64,000 nt of DNA from an uncultured Bacteroidia bacterium (GCA_938086785.1 CALKCM010000004.1:1-64000), one strand, 5' to 3'. Shown: positions 15,914-26,894, numbered from the stretch's first letter. Notes: a model not told the origin generated them from the sequence alone. Numbers and translations: made by a program.

Positions 15914-18448
15914 TTATTTCTTATCTGTTTTTTCTGCTTTTGGTTTGACTTTACTTACTTGCAATCCTTCGGAATTTTTGGCGTGATTTACCTTAATGGT
16001 ATCTCCTTCGCTGAGTCCTCCTTTGAGAACTTCTTCTGCCAAGGGTTCTTCCAAATACTTCTGAAGTGCCCTTTGCAAGGGACGTGCTCCAAAGTCTGGA
16101 TCAAAGCCTTTATCAGCTAGAAACTCCTTCGCACTTTTTGTTAATTGCACGGTATATCCTAAATCTGCAATCCGAGCCAACATTCCTTTCATTCTGATAT
16201 CTAAGATTTTCACAATCTCTTCTTTCGCAAGGCTGTTAAAAACGATGACATCATCCACTCTATTCAAAAATTCTGGACTAAAGAATTTTCGCAATTGTGT
16301 TTCAATCACTTGTTTACTCTCTGCTGATTTTTGTAATTCTTTACTACTGGTTCCAAAGCCAACTCCTGTACCAAAGTCTTTTAAGGTGCGAGATCCAATA
16401 TTAGATGTCATAATGATAACGGTATTTCTAAAATCGATTTTTCTTCCCAAGCTGTCGGTCATTTGTCCCTCATCTAGCACTTGTAGCATGAGATTAAAGA
16501 CATCGGGATGCGCTTTTTCTACTTCATCAAAAAGCACAACACTGTAGGGTTTACGTCGCACTTTCTCCGTAAGTAAACCTCCTTCTTCATAACCTACATA
16601 TCCCGGAGGCGCTCCAACTAAGCGACTTACCGCAAATTTTTCCATGAATTCGCTCATGTCTATGCGAATCATGCTTTCATCTGTATTAAATAAGAATCGG
16701 CTAAGCGATTTTGCTAATTCGGTTTTACCAACACCTGTAGGTCCTAAAAATATAAACGAACCAATGGGCTTGTTTGGATCCTTAAAGCCGGCACGACTTC
16801 TTTGGATAGCTTTGGTAATTTTTTCTACCGCATTGCTCTGGCCTATAACCTCGCTGCCTACTTTTTGAGCCATGTTTAGCAATCGCTTGGATTCATTTTC
16901 GGTCATGCGCATAACCGGTATGCCCGTAATCATAGATATTACTTGGGTAATATCATCTTCGCTTACCTCAAATGTTTCTTCTTGACTCTTTCGCTCCCAT
17001 TGTTCCTTTTCGGTTTCTAACTCTTCCAACAGTCGCTTTTCAGTATCTCTTAGCTTAGCGGCTTCTTCAAAGTTTTGTGAACGTACAACGGCTGTTTTTT
17101 CAGATTTGATATCCTCTATTTTGCCTTCCAAAGATAAAATCTCATTGGGTACGTGAATATTACTAATATGAACGCGAGCTCCTGCCTCATCCATAATATC
17201 AATGGCCTTATCTGGTAAATGTCGATCACTCATATACCTTACACTTAATTCTACACAGGCGTTTACTGCTTCATCAGAGTATCTTACCCCATGGTGCTTC
17301 TCGTATTTATCCTTAATATTTTTAAGAATTTCTTTGGATTCTTCTACCGATGCGGGCTCAATAAGAACCATTTGAAACCTTCGTTCCAAGGCTCCATCTT
17401 TTTCGATATGCTGTCGGTACTCATCCAAAGTGGTTGCACCAATGCATTGAATTTCGCCTCGCGCTAAGGCGGGTTTAAACATATTACTTGCATCCAAGGA
17501 GCCACTGGCTCCACCTGCTCCAACTATGGTATGAATTTCATCAATAAATAAGATGATGTTATCTGATTTTTCAAGCTCTACCATGAGGGCTTTCATGCGC
17601 TCCTCGAATTGCCCTCTATATTTTGTTCCAGCAACCAATGAGGCTAAGTCTAAACTAACCACTCGCTTGTCAAACAATACTCGACTAACTTTTCTTTGCG
17701 TAATTCGCAAGGCAAGGCCTTCTGCTATAGCTGTTTTACCCACACCAGGCTCCCCAATTAAAACGGGATTGTTTTTCTTACGTCTACTTAAGACTTGGCA
17801 AACCCGTTCTATTTCTTTGTGCCTTCCTACTATGGGATCTAATTTATCTTCCTCGGCAGCCTTGGTTAAATCTCTTCCAAAATTATCCAATACAGGTGTT
17901 TTGCTCTTCGATTTACCTGTTGATTTACGGGTTTCTGATTCTTTCTTTTCCCTGTGATAGTAATCCTCGGGGTTGTCGCTTTCGTCATCTCCAGAAATTT
18001 CCCCTTGAATGCTATCGACTCCTTCTTCTAATAAGGCTTTAAAAATATCATAATTAATGCCATATTTTTCCAAAATCTGACTGCATAAATTATCTTCATC
18101 TCTTAGAATAGACAGGAGAAGGTGCTCCGTCCCAATCAAATCAGTTTTAAATATTTTTGCTTCCAGGTAAGTTATTTTCAGGGCTTTTTCTGCTTGTTTC
18201 GTCAGTGGGATATTGCCCAAATTAGCAATGGCCTTTCGTTCACTTAAAATAGCTTCTTCAACCCCTTGTTTCAGGCGAAGAACGTCTATTTCTAATAATT
18301 TAATGGTTTGAATGGCTTTTCCTTCGCCCTCTCTGATGATGCCGAGCAATAAATGCTCGCATCCGATATAGTCATGCCCTAATCGAATGGCCTCCTCGCG
18401 GCTATATTGAATAACTTCTTTTACTCTGGGTGAAAACTTAGCTTCCAT
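15914..18448 (-). CDS. clpC: ClpC-type AAA+ ATPase of the Clp protease
   Basis: This 844-residue Hsp100 unfoldase feeds substrates to ClpP. It shows a double Clp N domain (residues 1-145), AAA-1 with Walker A GEPGVGKT (about 231), a UVR motif in the middle domain (QNFEEAAKLRDTEKR, about 445), AAA-2 with GPTGVGKT (about 568) and the C-terminal ClpB D2-small domain. The UVR motif and length identify ClpC rather than ClpB. It is divergent from dnaB, and a promoter box lies nine bases before the ATG. No CtsR- or CIRCE-like site is evident upstream. Confidence 0.93.
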   Translation of the reverse strand: MEAKFSPRVKEVIQYSREEAIRLGHDYIGCEHLLLGIIREGEGKAIQTIKLLEIDVLRLKQGVEEAILSERKAIANLGNIPLTKQAEKALKITYLEAKIFKTDLIGTEHLLLSILRDEDNLCSQILEKYGINYDIFKALLEEGVDSIQGEISGDDESDNPEDYYHREKKESETRKSTGKSKSKTPVLDNFGRDLTKAAEEDKLDPIVGRHKEIERVCQVLSRRKKNNPVLIGEPGVGKTAIAEGLALRITQRKVSRVLFDKRVVSLDLASLVAGTKYRGQFEERMKALMVELEKSDNIILFIDEIHTIVGAGGASGSLDASNMFKPALARGEIQCIGATTLDEYRQHIEKDGALERRFQMVLIEPASVEESKEILKNIKDKYEKHHGVRYSDEAVNACVELSVRYMSDRHLPDKAIDIMDEAGARVHISNIHVPNEILSLEGKIEDIKSEKTAVVRSQNFEEAAKLRDTEKRLLEELETEKEQWERKSQEETFEVSEDDITQVISMITGIPVMRMTENESKRLLNMAQKVGSEVIGQSNAVEKITKAIQRSRAGFKDPNKPIGSFIFLGPTGVGKTELAKSLSRFLFNTDESMIRIDMSEFMEKFAVSRLVGAPPGYVGYEEGGLLTEKVRRKPYSVVLFDEVEKAHPDVFNLMLQVLDEGQMTDSLGRKIDFRNTVIIMTSNIGSRTLKDFGTGVGFGTSSKELQKSAESKQVIETQLRKFFSPEFLNRVDDVIVFNSLAKEEIVKILDIRMKGMLARIADLGYTVQLTKSAKEFLADKGFDPDFGARPLQRALQKYLEEPLAEEVLKGGLSEGDTIKVNHAKNSEGLQVSKVKPKAEKTDKK

Positions 18449-18457
18449 GTGTCTTTA

Positions 18458-18465
18458 CAAATTTA
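18458..18465 (-). promoter_or_regulatory. -7 promoter box of clpC (TAAATTTG)
   Basis: It matches TAnnTTTG and ends 9 nt before the ATG, so the leader would be only a few bases long. Confidence 0.55.
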
Positions 18466-18687
18466 ACGACTAATTACAATTTTGATATCATCCGAAACTA
18501 ACAAAACACGGGGTGTTGAATAATTTGGATATTTTTCAACAACAATACTTCAAAAACGAGTCCAAAATTTCCAATAAGACATACTTGCAGCCTTATTATT
18601 CGGGAAGTATTAAGGTTACTAACCATTTTTGCACCTTTTGGCAGAAATTCTGTGAATAATTAAGCATTTTGTCATGCCTTACTCCGT

Positions 18688-18695
18688 TAAATTTG
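18688..18695 (+). promoter_or_regulatory. -7 promoter box of dnaB (TAAATTTG)
   Basis: It matches TAnnTTTG and ends 13 nt before the dnaB ATG. A TTTTG at 18667-18671 could be part of its upstream element. The region between the two divergent boxes (18466-18687) holds no gene. Confidence 0.55.
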
Positions 18696-18708
18696 TGGTT
18701 ACTCAATT

Positions 18709-20328
18709 ATGGCGGATCAAGATAAAGAGATTAAGAAAAAAGGATTGTCCAAACCAAAGGTTAGCGTTACCCCTCGCGGGGAGCTGCTCGAGGGTCGCGT
18801 ACCTCCACACTCAAAAGAACTGGAGGAAGCGGTTTTGGGGGCCATGCTTTTGGAAAGAGAAAAGCTTTCCTTAGTCATGGATGTTTTAACGGAACGACAT
18901 TTTTATTTTCCAGAACATCAAGCCATCTTTAAATCTATTTTTTCTTTGTACAGTGCAAATTCGGTAGTGGATTTGCTCACAGTAAACAACGATTTAAGAA
19001 ATAGAGGCGACTTAAATGCCGCAGGTGGCAGTTATTATTTAGCACAACTTACCAATAAACTGGCCAGTGCTGCGAATATTGAATACTACGCTAGAATACT
19101 TACCCAAAAATTTGTTCAACGGGAACTCATTCGAGTTTGTGGTGAGATATCGACCGAGGCTTACGACGATAGTAAGGATGCATTGACTATGCTTGATGAC
19201 AGTGAAAAAGCCCTGTATGCAATAAAGAATGAAAGTTTAAAACGGTCATACTCATCCATTGAAACGCTTATTGGACGGGTTATTGATGATTTAAAGGAGC
19301 GAAGCGATGAAGAGAATGAGGGAATAACAGGAGTGCCCTCTGGGTTTTTGGAGTTGGATCGTTTTACTGCAGGATTTCAACCGTCGGATTTAGTTATTAT
19401 GGCTGCTCGGCCAGGTATGGGTAAAACAGCCATGGCACTTTCCTTTTTGCGCAATGCTGTGGTGCCTGATAGAAATGGTAAAGAGCGCAGCGCTTTAATG
19501 TTTTCATTGGAGATGAGTGATGTGCAATTGGTGCAGAGAATGATTAGTGCAGAGGTAGAAATTAGTGGAGACTTAATTAAAAAAGGCCAACTAACAGACC
19601 AAGAATGGAAACGCTTGCATAGCGAGACCCAGAATTTGTCTCAATCCAATATTTTTATTGATGATACTCCTCAAATGAGCATTTTTGATTTGATGGCAAA
19701 ATGCAGAAGGGTCCACTCTCAGTTTGGTTTGCATATTGTTATTGTTGATTACTTGCAATTACTTACGCATTCCGATAAAAATGCGGGAAATAGGGAGCAA
19801 GAAATTGCTTTTATATCCCGGTCTTTAAAAGGTCTTGCAAAAGAATTGAACATTCCAGTTATCGCTTTGGCTCAGTTGAGTAGAGAAGTAGAGAAAAGGG
19901 CGGTTAAAAAGCCCCAATTATCTGATTTGAGAGAATCGGGTTCTATTGAGCAAGATGCCGATATTGTATTGTTCCTTTATCGCTCTGGTTATTACGAAAA
20001 AGTAGGGCAGGGAGAAGAAACAGGCAGCGATCAAAATTTGGGGCCAACGGTTGAAGGCTTAACTGAAATTGTAGTGGGTAAAAATCGACATGGAAGTGTG
20101 GGAGAGGCTAAAGTTAAATTCGTAGGGCAATACTCTAAGTTTATTGATTTGTCTTTTGAAGAGCGCGCCATGATGGGTATTAGTACAGGAGATGATTATG
20201 GCGAGGAAAAAGTGAAGCAAAGCCGAATGAATCAACCCGATATCAATCCATTTGATGATGATAATGACGACTTTAGTAAGCACCAGGGGGGAGACGATGA
20301 TTTTTCACCTCAAATTACCGAAGATTAA
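18709..20328 (+). CDS. dnaB: replicative DNA helicase
   Basis: This is the 539-residue hexameric helicase that opens the replication fork. It has a DnaB N-terminal domain (PPHSKELEEAVLGAMLLE, about residues 24-130), a linker, and the RecA-like C domain with Walker A ARPGMGKTA near 232, Walker B HIVIVDYLQLL near 345 and the arginine-finger region SDLRESGSIEQDADIV. The C-terminal tail is acidic and Asp/Asn-rich. No intein is present, although inteins are common at the Walker A site of this gene. It is divergent from clpC. Confidence 0.95.
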   Translation: MADQDKEIKKKGLSKPKVSVTPRGELLEGRVPPHSKELEEAVLGAMLLEREKLSLVMDVLTERHFYFPEHQAIFKSIFSLYSANSVVDLLTVNNDLRNRGDLNAAGGSYYLAQLTNKLASAANIEYYARILTQKFVQRELIRVCGEISTEAYDDSKDALTMLDDSEKALYAIKNESLKRSYSSIETLIGRVIDDLKERSDEENEGITGVPSGFLELDRFTAGFQPSDLVIMAARPGMGKTAMALSFLRNAVVPDRNGKERSALMFSLEMSDVQLVQRMISAEVEISGDLIKKGQLTDQEWKRLHSETQNLSQSNIFIDDTPQMSIFDLMAKCRRVHSQFGLHIVIVDYLQLLTHSDKNAGNREQEIAFISRSLKGLAKELNIPVIALAQLSREVEKRAVKKPQLSDLRESGSIEQDADIVLFLYRSGYYEKVGQGEETGSDQNLGPTVEGLTEIVVGKNRHGSVGEAKVKFVGQYSKFIDLSFEERAMMGISTGDDYGEEKVKQSRMNQPDINPFDDDNDDFSKHQGGDDDFSPQITED

Positions 20329-20397
20329 GAATTTGTTTTTTTGAGCAATGGTGGATAACCCACACTCAAAAAATACATGAATCAATGTCATCAAATT

Positions 20398-20405
20398 TAT
20401 ATTTG
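20398..20405 (+). promoter_or_regulatory. -7 promoter box (TATATTTG) 4 nt before the formimidoyltransferase ATG
   Basis: It is a perfect TAnnTTTG match ending 4 nt before the ATG at 20410, which supports that start over the frame's earlier ATG at 20377 and predicts a leaderless transcript. Confidence 0.65.
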
Positions 20406-20409
20406 CACT

Positions 20410-22104
20410 ATGCAAAAACAACTGATTGAGTGTGTACCAAACTTTAGTGAAGGATTAAACCTAAATGTAATTAAGCAAATTACCGATCAGATTGAAAAAG
20501 TGGATGGGGTTCATCTTTTGGATGTAGATCCAGGAAAAGCAACCAATCGAACAGTAGTGACCTTTGTTGGTGAGCCAGATGCTGTGGTTGATGCAGCTTT
20601 TGTTGCCATAAAAAAGGCAGCGGAACTCATTGATATGAGCAAGCATAAAGGAGAACATCCTCGAATGGGTGCTACCGATGTATGTCCCATGATTCCAGTG
20701 GCAAACATAAGCATGGAAGAAACCGCTGAATATGCAAAAAAGTTAGCCAAAAGAGTAGGAGAGGATTTAGAAATTCCTATTTATTTATACGAGGAAGCTC
20801 AAGAAAATAAGGATCGCAGCAATCTTTCGATTATCCGAGGAGGAGAATATGAAGGGTTTTCAAAGAAGATTGAAAAACCCGAGTGGAAGCCGGATTTTGG
20901 ACCAGCTCGGTTCGACGAAAAAACAGGTGTAACCGCCATAGGTGCACGTGAGTTTTTGATTGCCTACAACATAAATTTAAATACCAAAAGCACCCGTATT
21001 GCAAACAGAATTGCTTTTGATGTGCGTGAGGCTGGAAGAGTAAAGCGAGAAGGGAATCCAATTTCTGGTAAGATAGTTACGGATGATAAGGGCGAAACGG
21101 TTCGAATTCCTGGAAGATTAAAACAAGTAAAGGCCATTGGTTGGTTTATAGAAGAGTACAATAGGGCTCAGATTAGCATGAACTTAACCAATTATAAAAT
21201 TACACCGCTGCATATTGCTTTTGACGAAACCTGTAATTCAGCTCTGGAAAGAGGTGCTCGTGTAACAGGTTCAGAATTGGTGGGGCTTATTCCCTTAAAA
21301 GCCATGCTGGACGCTGGAAAATATTTTTTGGATAAACAAGGCTTAAGTTCAGGCGTGAGTGAATCAGCCTTGATTGATTCGGCTATACACAGTTTAGGCT
21401 TGTCAGAAATAACAGAATTCGATCCAAAGAAAAAGATTATTGAGTACCAGCTTCAATCCATAGAAGATAAAAAATTGGTTTCGATGACATTGGAAGCTCT
21501 GGTAGATGAAACGGCTAGTGATAGTCCCGCGCCTGGTGGAGGAAGTATTGCTGCAGCCGCAGCCGCAATGGGAGTTGCTCTTGGAACAATGGTAGCCAAT
21601 CTATCGGCTAGTAAGCGAGGATGGGAAGATAAAGTGGAATTCTACAGTGACTGGGCTGCGAAAGGCCAACGCGTAAAGGAAGAACTCTTGGCTTTGGTAG
21701 ATGAAGATACTCGTGCATTTAATGGAATTATGGCCACCTTTAGTATGCCTAAAGAAACAAATACAGAGAAAGGTTTAAGAGCGCAAGCACTAGAAGATGC
21801 CAGTAAATACGCCATGGAAATTCCTTACAAGACCATGTTAGCCGCCGCAAAATCATTGCCAGTTCTTACTGAAATGGGAGCCAAAGGAAATCCAAATAGC
21901 CTCAGTGACGTGGGAGTAGGTGCTTTATGCATCAAAACAGGCGTACATGGAGCTTACTTAAATGTGCTTATTAATGCTTCTGGAATAAAAGATGAGGCTT
22001 GGGCAAATCAATTGTTAGCAAAGGCAAAAGAATTGTTGGATGATACCTTAACTGCTTGCGATGCAATTATAGAAGAGGTGTCGACTAAAATAAAAGCTGG
22101 ATAA
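20410..22104 (+). CDS. ftcD: bifunctional glutamate formimidoyltransferase / formimidoyl-THF cyclodeaminase
   Basis: This protein of about 564 residues joins two enzymes of histidine degradation. The N-terminal formimidoyltransferase (ECVPNFSEGLN, HPRMGATDVCPMIP, IRGGEYEGF) moves the formimino group to tetrahydrofolate. The C-terminal cyclodeaminase (about residues 365-564, with DSPAPGGGSIAA) releases ammonia and forms methenyl-THF. This is the fused arrangement of animals and many Bacteroidota. No other hut gene is in the window. The chosen ATG at 20410 follows a promoter box and begins the conserved domain. A lipoprotein gene follows after 15 bases. Confidence 0.92.
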   Translation: MQKQLIECVPNFSEGLNLNVIKQITDQIEKVDGVHLLDVDPGKATNRTVVTFVGEPDAVVDAAFVAIKKAAELIDMSKHKGEHPRMGATDVCPMIPVANISMEETAEYAKKLAKRVGEDLEIPIYLYEEAQENKDRSNLSIIRGGEYEGFSKKIEKPEWKPDFGPARFDEKTGVTAIGAREFLIAYNINLNTKSTRIANRIAFDVREAGRVKREGNPISGKIVTDDKGETVRIPGRLKQVKAIGWFIEEYNRAQISMNLTNYKITPLHIAFDETCNSALERGARVTGSELVGLIPLKAMLDAGKYFLDKQGLSSGVSESALIDSAIHSLGLSEITEFDPKKKIIEYQLQSIEDKKLVSMTLEALVDETASDSPAPGGGSIAAAAAAMGVALGTMVANLSASKRGWEDKVEFYSDWAAKGQRVKEELLALVDEDTRAFNGIMATFSMPKETNTEKGLRAQALEDASKYAMEIPYKTMLAAAKSLPVLTEMGAKGNPNSLSDVGVGALCIKTGVHGAYLNVLINASGIKDEAWANQLLAKAKELLDDTLTACDAIIEEVSTKIKAG

Positions 22105-22119
22105 TTTCGTTTCCTTACC

Positions 22120-22806
22120 ATGAGATTTTTTCCACTTTTCGTTTCCATTGGATTTATTTTTATAAGTTCCTGTGGGTCAGATAATGAGAGCATTAACTCG
22201 CTAGAAACAGGGAATTCGGAAGAAGGTAGCGCATTTTTGGCTAGTGATTCAAGTGCACTAAAACCAAATTTAAATAAAGAGTGGATTAGCCCAGATAGCA
22301 TCGTCCCAATCCCTAAAGAACAGTTGGCTGGTCTAACAGGATTCAAAAAAGATAGCTTACTCATGCGAATAAAATTTCAGGAGGAGGTGAATGCAATGAA
22401 TCGGGTATTTAAGAATTCAGATTTTAATGCCTTTGTTAAATTTATGCATCCAGCTATTGTGAAAAAGCAAGGGAAGTCTTCTTTGATTGCGAACTTAAAA
22501 GAAGATCGAAAACGTCATCCTATGAACTTTAAGAGTATTGTTTCTGGCCCATTACTCGATGTGGCGGATGTGATTGACGAAAAAGGAAATTCTTCGGGTT
22601 GGTACTGTTTGCTCCCTCATCAAACCACCATTGTGCAGGACGGGCAAGATATGCGTGCAGACGGGTATTTAGTGGGTTATAGTCCGGATATGGAAAAATG
22701 CTATTTTGTGGACATTACTCGAATCCCAGATGAAAAGGTTTTTTACCTTATGCCGGATCTTAAGTACATTTATGAACGATTGCCCAAAAGGGATTTGATC
22801 CCTTAA
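22120..22806 (+). CDS. hypothetical lipoprotein
   Basis: The 228-residue product has a lipoprotein signal with lipobox ISSCG (Cys near 18) and a Ser/Asn/Glu-rich linker. A folded domain of about 150 residues begins where AMNRVFKNSDFNAFVKFMHPAIV occurs, resembling the small NTF2-like/SnoaL-like fold by its helix-then-sheet layout; this is a guess. It is probably co-transcribed with the formimidoyltransferase gene 15 bases upstream, but nothing links the functions. A terminator follows. Confidence 0.65.
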   Translation: MRFFPLFVSIGFIFISSCGSDNESINSLETGNSEEGSAFLASDSSALKPNLNKEWISPDSIVPIPKEQLAGLTGFKKDSLLMRIKFQEEVNAMNRVFKNSDFNAFVKFMHPAIVKKQGKSSLIANLKEDRKRHPMNFKSIVSGPLLDVADVIDEKGNSSGWYCLLPHQTTIVQDGQDMRADGYLVGYSPDMEKCYFVDITRIPDEKVFYLMPDLKYIYERLPKRDLIP

Positions 22807-22828
22807 ATGTCCCATTCTTAAATATAAA

Positions 22829-22862
22829 AAAAGCCCATCATTCTTGTGAATAAGGGGCTTTT
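22829..22862. terminator. bidirectional terminator between convergent genes
   Basis: AAAAGCCC and GGGCTTTT form the outer stem, with ATTC/GAAT pairing inside. A-rich and T-rich flanks on both sides suit termination of both the lipoprotein gene and queA. Confidence 0.7.
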
Positions 22863-22879
22863 AAGTATAAACTAAAATT

Positions 22880-23926
22880 TTATAAGATTAACAATGCATC
22901 ACCATAACATAGGAAACGGTACTGCTGTTCAAAAGCTTCTCTATATACTTCCTTAATAAAGTCGTAGCCTGCATATGCTGCGGACAGCATAAATAACGGC
23001 GAGGCGGGCTCATGGAAATTTGTTAAGAAACAATTGGGAATATTAAAATCGTAAGGAGGCGTAATAAATTTATCCGTCCAACCGGTAGCTGGGTTAAGGG
23101 TTCCTGAACTACTTACTGAACTTTCTAGCGTTCTTAGAACACTTCCACCTACGGCAAGAACTCTGCGTTTGTCTGTTAACGCATTATTTACCATGTTGCA
23201 GGATTCTGTTGGAATATCGAAATATTCGCTATCCATTTTATGCTTACTTAGGTCCTCTACTTCTACTTCTCTAAAGGCACCCATACTCAAATTCAATTGA
23301 GTTTGCGCAAACTTGATTCCTTTAATCTCGAGCCTCATGATTAATTCTCGTGTAAAGTGACATTGAACGGCGGGAGCGGCAACAGCTCCTGTATTTTTCG
23401 CAAATAAGCTCTGGTACCAGTGCTCATCCTCTGGCATTACTTCTCTGTTGAGGTATTTTGGAATGGGCGTTTCACCAATCTTCTTAATGACGTTCATGAA
23501 TTCCTCATCCGTTCCATCAAAAAGGAAACGTATGGTTCTACCGCGACTGGTTGTATTATCTACAACTTCAGCAACTAAGTCATCTTCTCCAAAATATAAT
23601 TTGTTTCCTACACGAATTTTACGTGCGGGCTCTACTAACACATCCCAAAGTCTAAATTCATTGTTCAGCTCTCGCAATAAAAACACTTCTATTTCGGCGC
23701 CAGTCTTTTCTTTTTGACCGTACATGCGAGCAGTAAAAACTTTGGTATTGTTTACCACAAAAACGTCGTCCTCATTAAAAACATCTAATATATCATGGAA
23801 TTTACGATGCTCAATGGTTTGATTTTCGCGATCCACAATCATCAACTTGCTATCATGTCTAGTTTTAAGAGGGGTAGGTGCGATATAACTTTCGGGTAAG
23901 TTAAATTTAAACTGTGATAATTTCAT
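22880..23926 (-). CDS. queA: S-adenosylmethionine:tRNA ribosyltransferase-isomerase
   Basis: This 348-residue enzyme transfers the ribosyl part of SAM to preQ1 in tRNA to give epoxyqueuosine. Conserved blocks are LPESYIAPTPLKTRHDSKL at the N-terminus, VFVVNNTKVFTARMYG, EVFLLRE, a TGAVAAPAVQCHFT stretch that corresponds to the usual GSVAAPTAGLHFT, and FLTNFHEPASPLFMLSAAYAG. In the third block the usual Thr-Ala-Gly-Leu is replaced by Ala-Val-Gln-Cys, a mild divergence. Other queuosine genes are not in the window. Confidence 0.9.
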   Translation of the reverse strand: MKLSQFKFNLPESYIAPTPLKTRHDSKLMIVDRENQTIEHRKFHDILDVFNEDDVFVVNNTKVFTARMYGQKEKTGAEIEVFLLRELNNEFRLWDVLVEPARKIRVGNKLYFGEDDLVAEVVDNTTSRGRTIRFLFDGTDEEFMNVIKKIGETPIPKYLNREVMPEDEHWYQSLFAKNTGAVAAPAVQCHFTRELIMRLEIKGIKFAQTQLNLSMGAFREVEVEDLSKHKMDSEYFDIPTESCNMVNNALTDKRRVLAVGGSVLRTLESSVSSSGTLNPATGWTDKFITPPYDFNIPNCFLTNFHEPASPLFMLSAAYAGYDFIKEVYREAFEQQYRFLCYGDALLIL

Positions 23927-23962
23927 ATAGTTACTACTCTCCCAAATTGGGTTTGCAAAACT

Positions 23963-23982
23963 ACTCTTTTACAAAGAGTTTA
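23963..23982 (-). terminator. weak hairpin after gcvP, possible terminator
   Basis: On the minus strand ACTCTTT and AAAGAGT pair around a short loop, followed by AGTTTTGC. It lies between the gcvP stop and the queA start. It is short and lacks a strong T run. Confidence 0.3.
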
Positions 23983-24020
23983 TCAAGATATTTTTAAAGA
24001 AGAATATTTGGCCTATAATA

Positions 24021-26894
24021 TTAGGCTGTCTGTTCCTCATAAGCCTCCATAGGAAGGCATGTGCAAATCAAGTTTCTATCGCCATGCGCGCTATTTACGC
24101 GAGACACGGTAGGCCAAAATTTACTGGCTCTTACATAGGGCAGCGGATAAGCTGCTTTTTCTCGGCTGTAGGATCGTGTCCACTCGGTGGCCATTAACTC
24201 AACAGCAGTATGTGGAGCCTGTTTTAAGATATTCTCTTCTAGGAGTTCATCGTTTTCTTCCACTTCCCTAATTTCCTCGCGAATGGCTAACATTGCATCG
24301 CAAAATTGATCTAACTCAAATTTGCTTTCACTTTCGGTTGGTTCTATCATTAAGGTACCCGCTACTGGAAAACTTAATGTTGGAGCATGGTATCCATAAT
24401 CCATTAAACGTTTGGCAATATCTTCCGCTTCAATTTTGGCACTTTGTTTAAAAATACGAGTATCTACAATCATTTCATGAGCTGCATATCCTTTGGCACC
24501 TGAGTATAAAATTGGGAACTCCCCTTCTAAACGGGCCTTTATATAGTTGGCATTAAGAATGGCAATTTTTGTGGCATTCTCCAGTCCAATACTGCCCATT
24601 AATTTTATGTATGCATAGGAAATAAGCAAAATGCTTGCCGATCCCCATGGGGCCGCGCTCACTGCTGGAATTCCTTTTTCTCCTCCCGTTTTAATTAAAC
24701 TATGGGTTGGCAAAAATGGGGTAAGATGTTCTGCTACACCAATGGGTCCCATTCCTGGGCCACCTCCACCATGAGGAATACAGAATGTTTTATGCAAATT
24801 AAGGTGGCATACATCTGCACCAATCATACCTGGGCTAGTAAGTCCTACTTGAGCGTTCATATTTGCCCCATCCATATAAACTTGCCCGCCATACGAATGA
24901 ATCAAATCGGTTATTTCAACAATTTCGGTTTCAAAAACACCATGTGTACTTGGATAGGTTACCATTAAAGCGGCTAAATTATCCTTGTGTTCCTCGGCCT
25001 TTTTTCGTAAATCTTCTAAATCGATATTTCCTCGTTCATCGCAGGCAGTCACTACAACTTTCATTCCTGCCATAACAGCACTTGCTGGGTTTGTCCCATG
25101 CGCACTGCTTGGTATAAGGGCTATGTTACGGTGTGCTTCGCCCCTCGATTTATGATATTCTCTAATAACTAAAAGTCCAGAATATTCCCCTTGGGAACCT
25201 GCATTTGGCTGAAGGCTCATTTTGTGAAATCCAGTTATAACCGAAAGGTCTCTATCCAATTCTTCTATAATCTGCTGATATCCTTCTGTTTGATCCAAGG
25301 GTGCAAATGGATGAATATTGCCAAACTCTGCCCATGTCACTGGAATCATCTCTGTGGTCGCATTTAATTTCATGGTGCAACTGCCCAAACTAATCATGCT
25401 ATGACATAGTGATAAGTCTTTAGATTCCAATCGTTTTATATATCGCAGCATTTCATGCTCGCTGTGATAGGAATTAAAAACGGGATGCAGCATAAAAGAA
25501 CTGCTTCGTAAATGGTCCTTGTTAATGGAACAATTCACTTGCCCTGTAGGAGACTTATCCTCTCCGCCAAAAGCCTCTATAAATACGCCCATTAAATCAG
25601 AAATGTCACTCTCTGTGGTTGTTTCATCTACTGAAATACCCACTTTATTCGAACCAAAGTAGCGTAAATTTATTTGCTTTTTCTCGGCTATTTCTCTTAA
25701 TTTTTCATCATTTGGCACTTCAAGGTGAAGCGTATCGAAGAACTGCTCATTTAATTGTTGTATTCCATTTATCTGGGATAAGCCTAGATTTAAGCTGCTT
25801 GCTTGGGCATGCGTGCGACTGGCAATTTTCTTTAATCCTTCGGCTCCGTGATAGGCGGCATACATGCCTGCCATGATGGACAACAGAACTTGAGCTGTAC
25901 ATATATTGCTGGTTGCATTTTGGCGTTTGATATGTTGCTCCCGTGTTTGCAAGGCCATGCGTAAGGCACGATTTCCGTTTTTGTCTACACTAACTCCAAT
26001 AATACGTCCAGGCATTTGGCGCTTGTATTCATCGCGCGTAGCTATATAAGCTGCATGCGGTCCACCGTATCCCATGGGTACTCCAAAACGCTGAGTGCTT
26101 CCCACCACACAATCGGCTCCTAATTCTCCTGGAGGAGTTAATAGCGTTAAGGATAATATATCGGCGGCAAAGCAAGTTCTTACTCCCGCCTCTTTGCATT
26201 TATTTACAAAAGTCTGGTAATCTTCAATATTTCCTTTATTGTTTGGGTATTGAACCAAAGCACCAAAATAATCTTCACTGGGTATAAAACTTTGATGATC
26301 TCCAAATACCAACTCTATGCCCATGGGCTCGGCACGGCAAATAAGAATATCTTTGGTTTGCGGAAATACTTCGGTATCCACAAAAAACTTCATCCCTCTT
26401 TTGCGCTTAGCTAATCCCAAAAACATGGTCATGGTTTCTGCTGCTGCAGTTCCCTCGTCTAGTAAACTGGCATTTGAAATTTGCATGCCGGTTAAATCAA
26501 TTACCATGGTCTGAAAATTCAATAAAGCTTCTAATCGGCCTTGAGAAATTTCTGCTTGGTAAGGAGTGTACTGCGTATACCATCCTGGATTTTCTAAAAT
26601 ATTCCTTAGAATAACGCCAGGTGTGTGGGTTCCGTAGTATCCAGCTCCTATGTAACTTTTAAAAACGCTGTTCTTAGCGGCTATTTTCTTCAAATTCTCC
26701 AAAAACTCCTGCTCGCCTTGAGCATGTGTTACGTCTAAGGGTTCCCTTAAACGAATGTTTTCTGGAATGGTGTGGTCTATTAATTGATCCAACGAATCAA
26801 TTCCAATGACTTTCAACATCGCCTCTATTTCGGAGGGGCTTGGTCCATTGTGGCGATGCTCAAAACGTTCCTGGTAATTTGTAGAAAATGACAT
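24021..26894 (-). CDS. gcvP: glycine dehydrogenase (aminomethyl-transferring), P protein
   Basis: This 957-residue PLP enzyme decarboxylates glycine in the glycine cleavage system and passes the aminomethyl group to lipoylated GcvH. It is the single-chain form with two fused aminotransferase-like halves. The first half starts [17 protein letters not shown] and includes [14 protein letters not shown]; the second carries the PLP Lys in [16 protein letters not shown] near residue 699. The length is usual for the homodimeric type. gcvT and gcvH are not in the window. Confidence 0.95.
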   Translation of the reverse strand: MSFSTNYQERFEHRHNGPSPSEIEAMLKVIGIDSLDQLIDHTIPENIRLREPLDVTHAQGEQEFLENLKKIAAKNSVFKSYIGAGYYGTHTPGVILRNILENPGWYTQYTPYQAEISQGRLEALLNFQTMVIDLTGMQISNASLLDEGTAAAETMTMFLGLAKRKRGMKFFVDTEVFPQTKDILICRAEPMGIELVFGDHQSFIPSEDYFGALVQYPNNKGNIEDYQTFVNKCKEAGVRTCFAADILSLTLLTPPGELGADCVVGSTQRFGVPMGYGGPHAAYIATRDEYKRQMPGRIIGVSVDKNGNRALRMALQTREQHIKRQNATSNICTAQVLLSIMAGMYAAYHGAEGLKKIASRTHAQASSLNLGLSQINGIQQLNEQFFDTLHLEVPNDEKLREIAEKKQINLRYFGSNKVGISVDETTTESDISDLMGVFIEAFGGEDKSPTGQVNCSINKDHLRSSSFMLHPVFNSYHSEHEMLRYIKRLESKDLSLCHSMISLGSCTMKLNATTEMIPVTWAEFGNIHPFAPLDQTEGYQQIIEELDRDLSVITGFHKMSLQPNAGSQGEYSGLLVIREYHKSRGEAHRNIALIPSSAHGTNPASAVMAGMKVVVTACDERGNIDLEDLRKKAEEHKDNLAALMVTYPSTHGVFETEIVEITDLIHSYGGQVYMDGANMNAQVGLTSPGMIGADVCHLNLHKTFCIPHGGGGPGMGPIGVAEHLTPFLPTHSLIKTGGEKGIPAVSAAPWGSASILLISYAYIKLMGSIGLENATKIAILNANYIKARLEGEFPILYSGAKGYAAHEMIVDTRIFKQSAKIEAEDIAKRLMDYGYHAPTLSFPVAGTLMIEPTESESKFELDQFCDAMLAIREEIREVEENDELLEENILKQAPHTAVELMATEWTRSYSREKAAYPLPYVRASKFWPTVSRVNSAHGDRNLICTCLPMEAYEEQTA

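Noticed and set aside
18466..18687. Heat-shock operator (CIRCE or CtsR-like) before clpC
   Set aside because: No matching inverted repeat was found; only a weak GTTGAA/TTCAAC hairpin.
24702..25075. Rightward open frames inside gcvP
   Set aside because: They lie opposite the PLP-binding half of a strongly conserved enzyme and have no start context.
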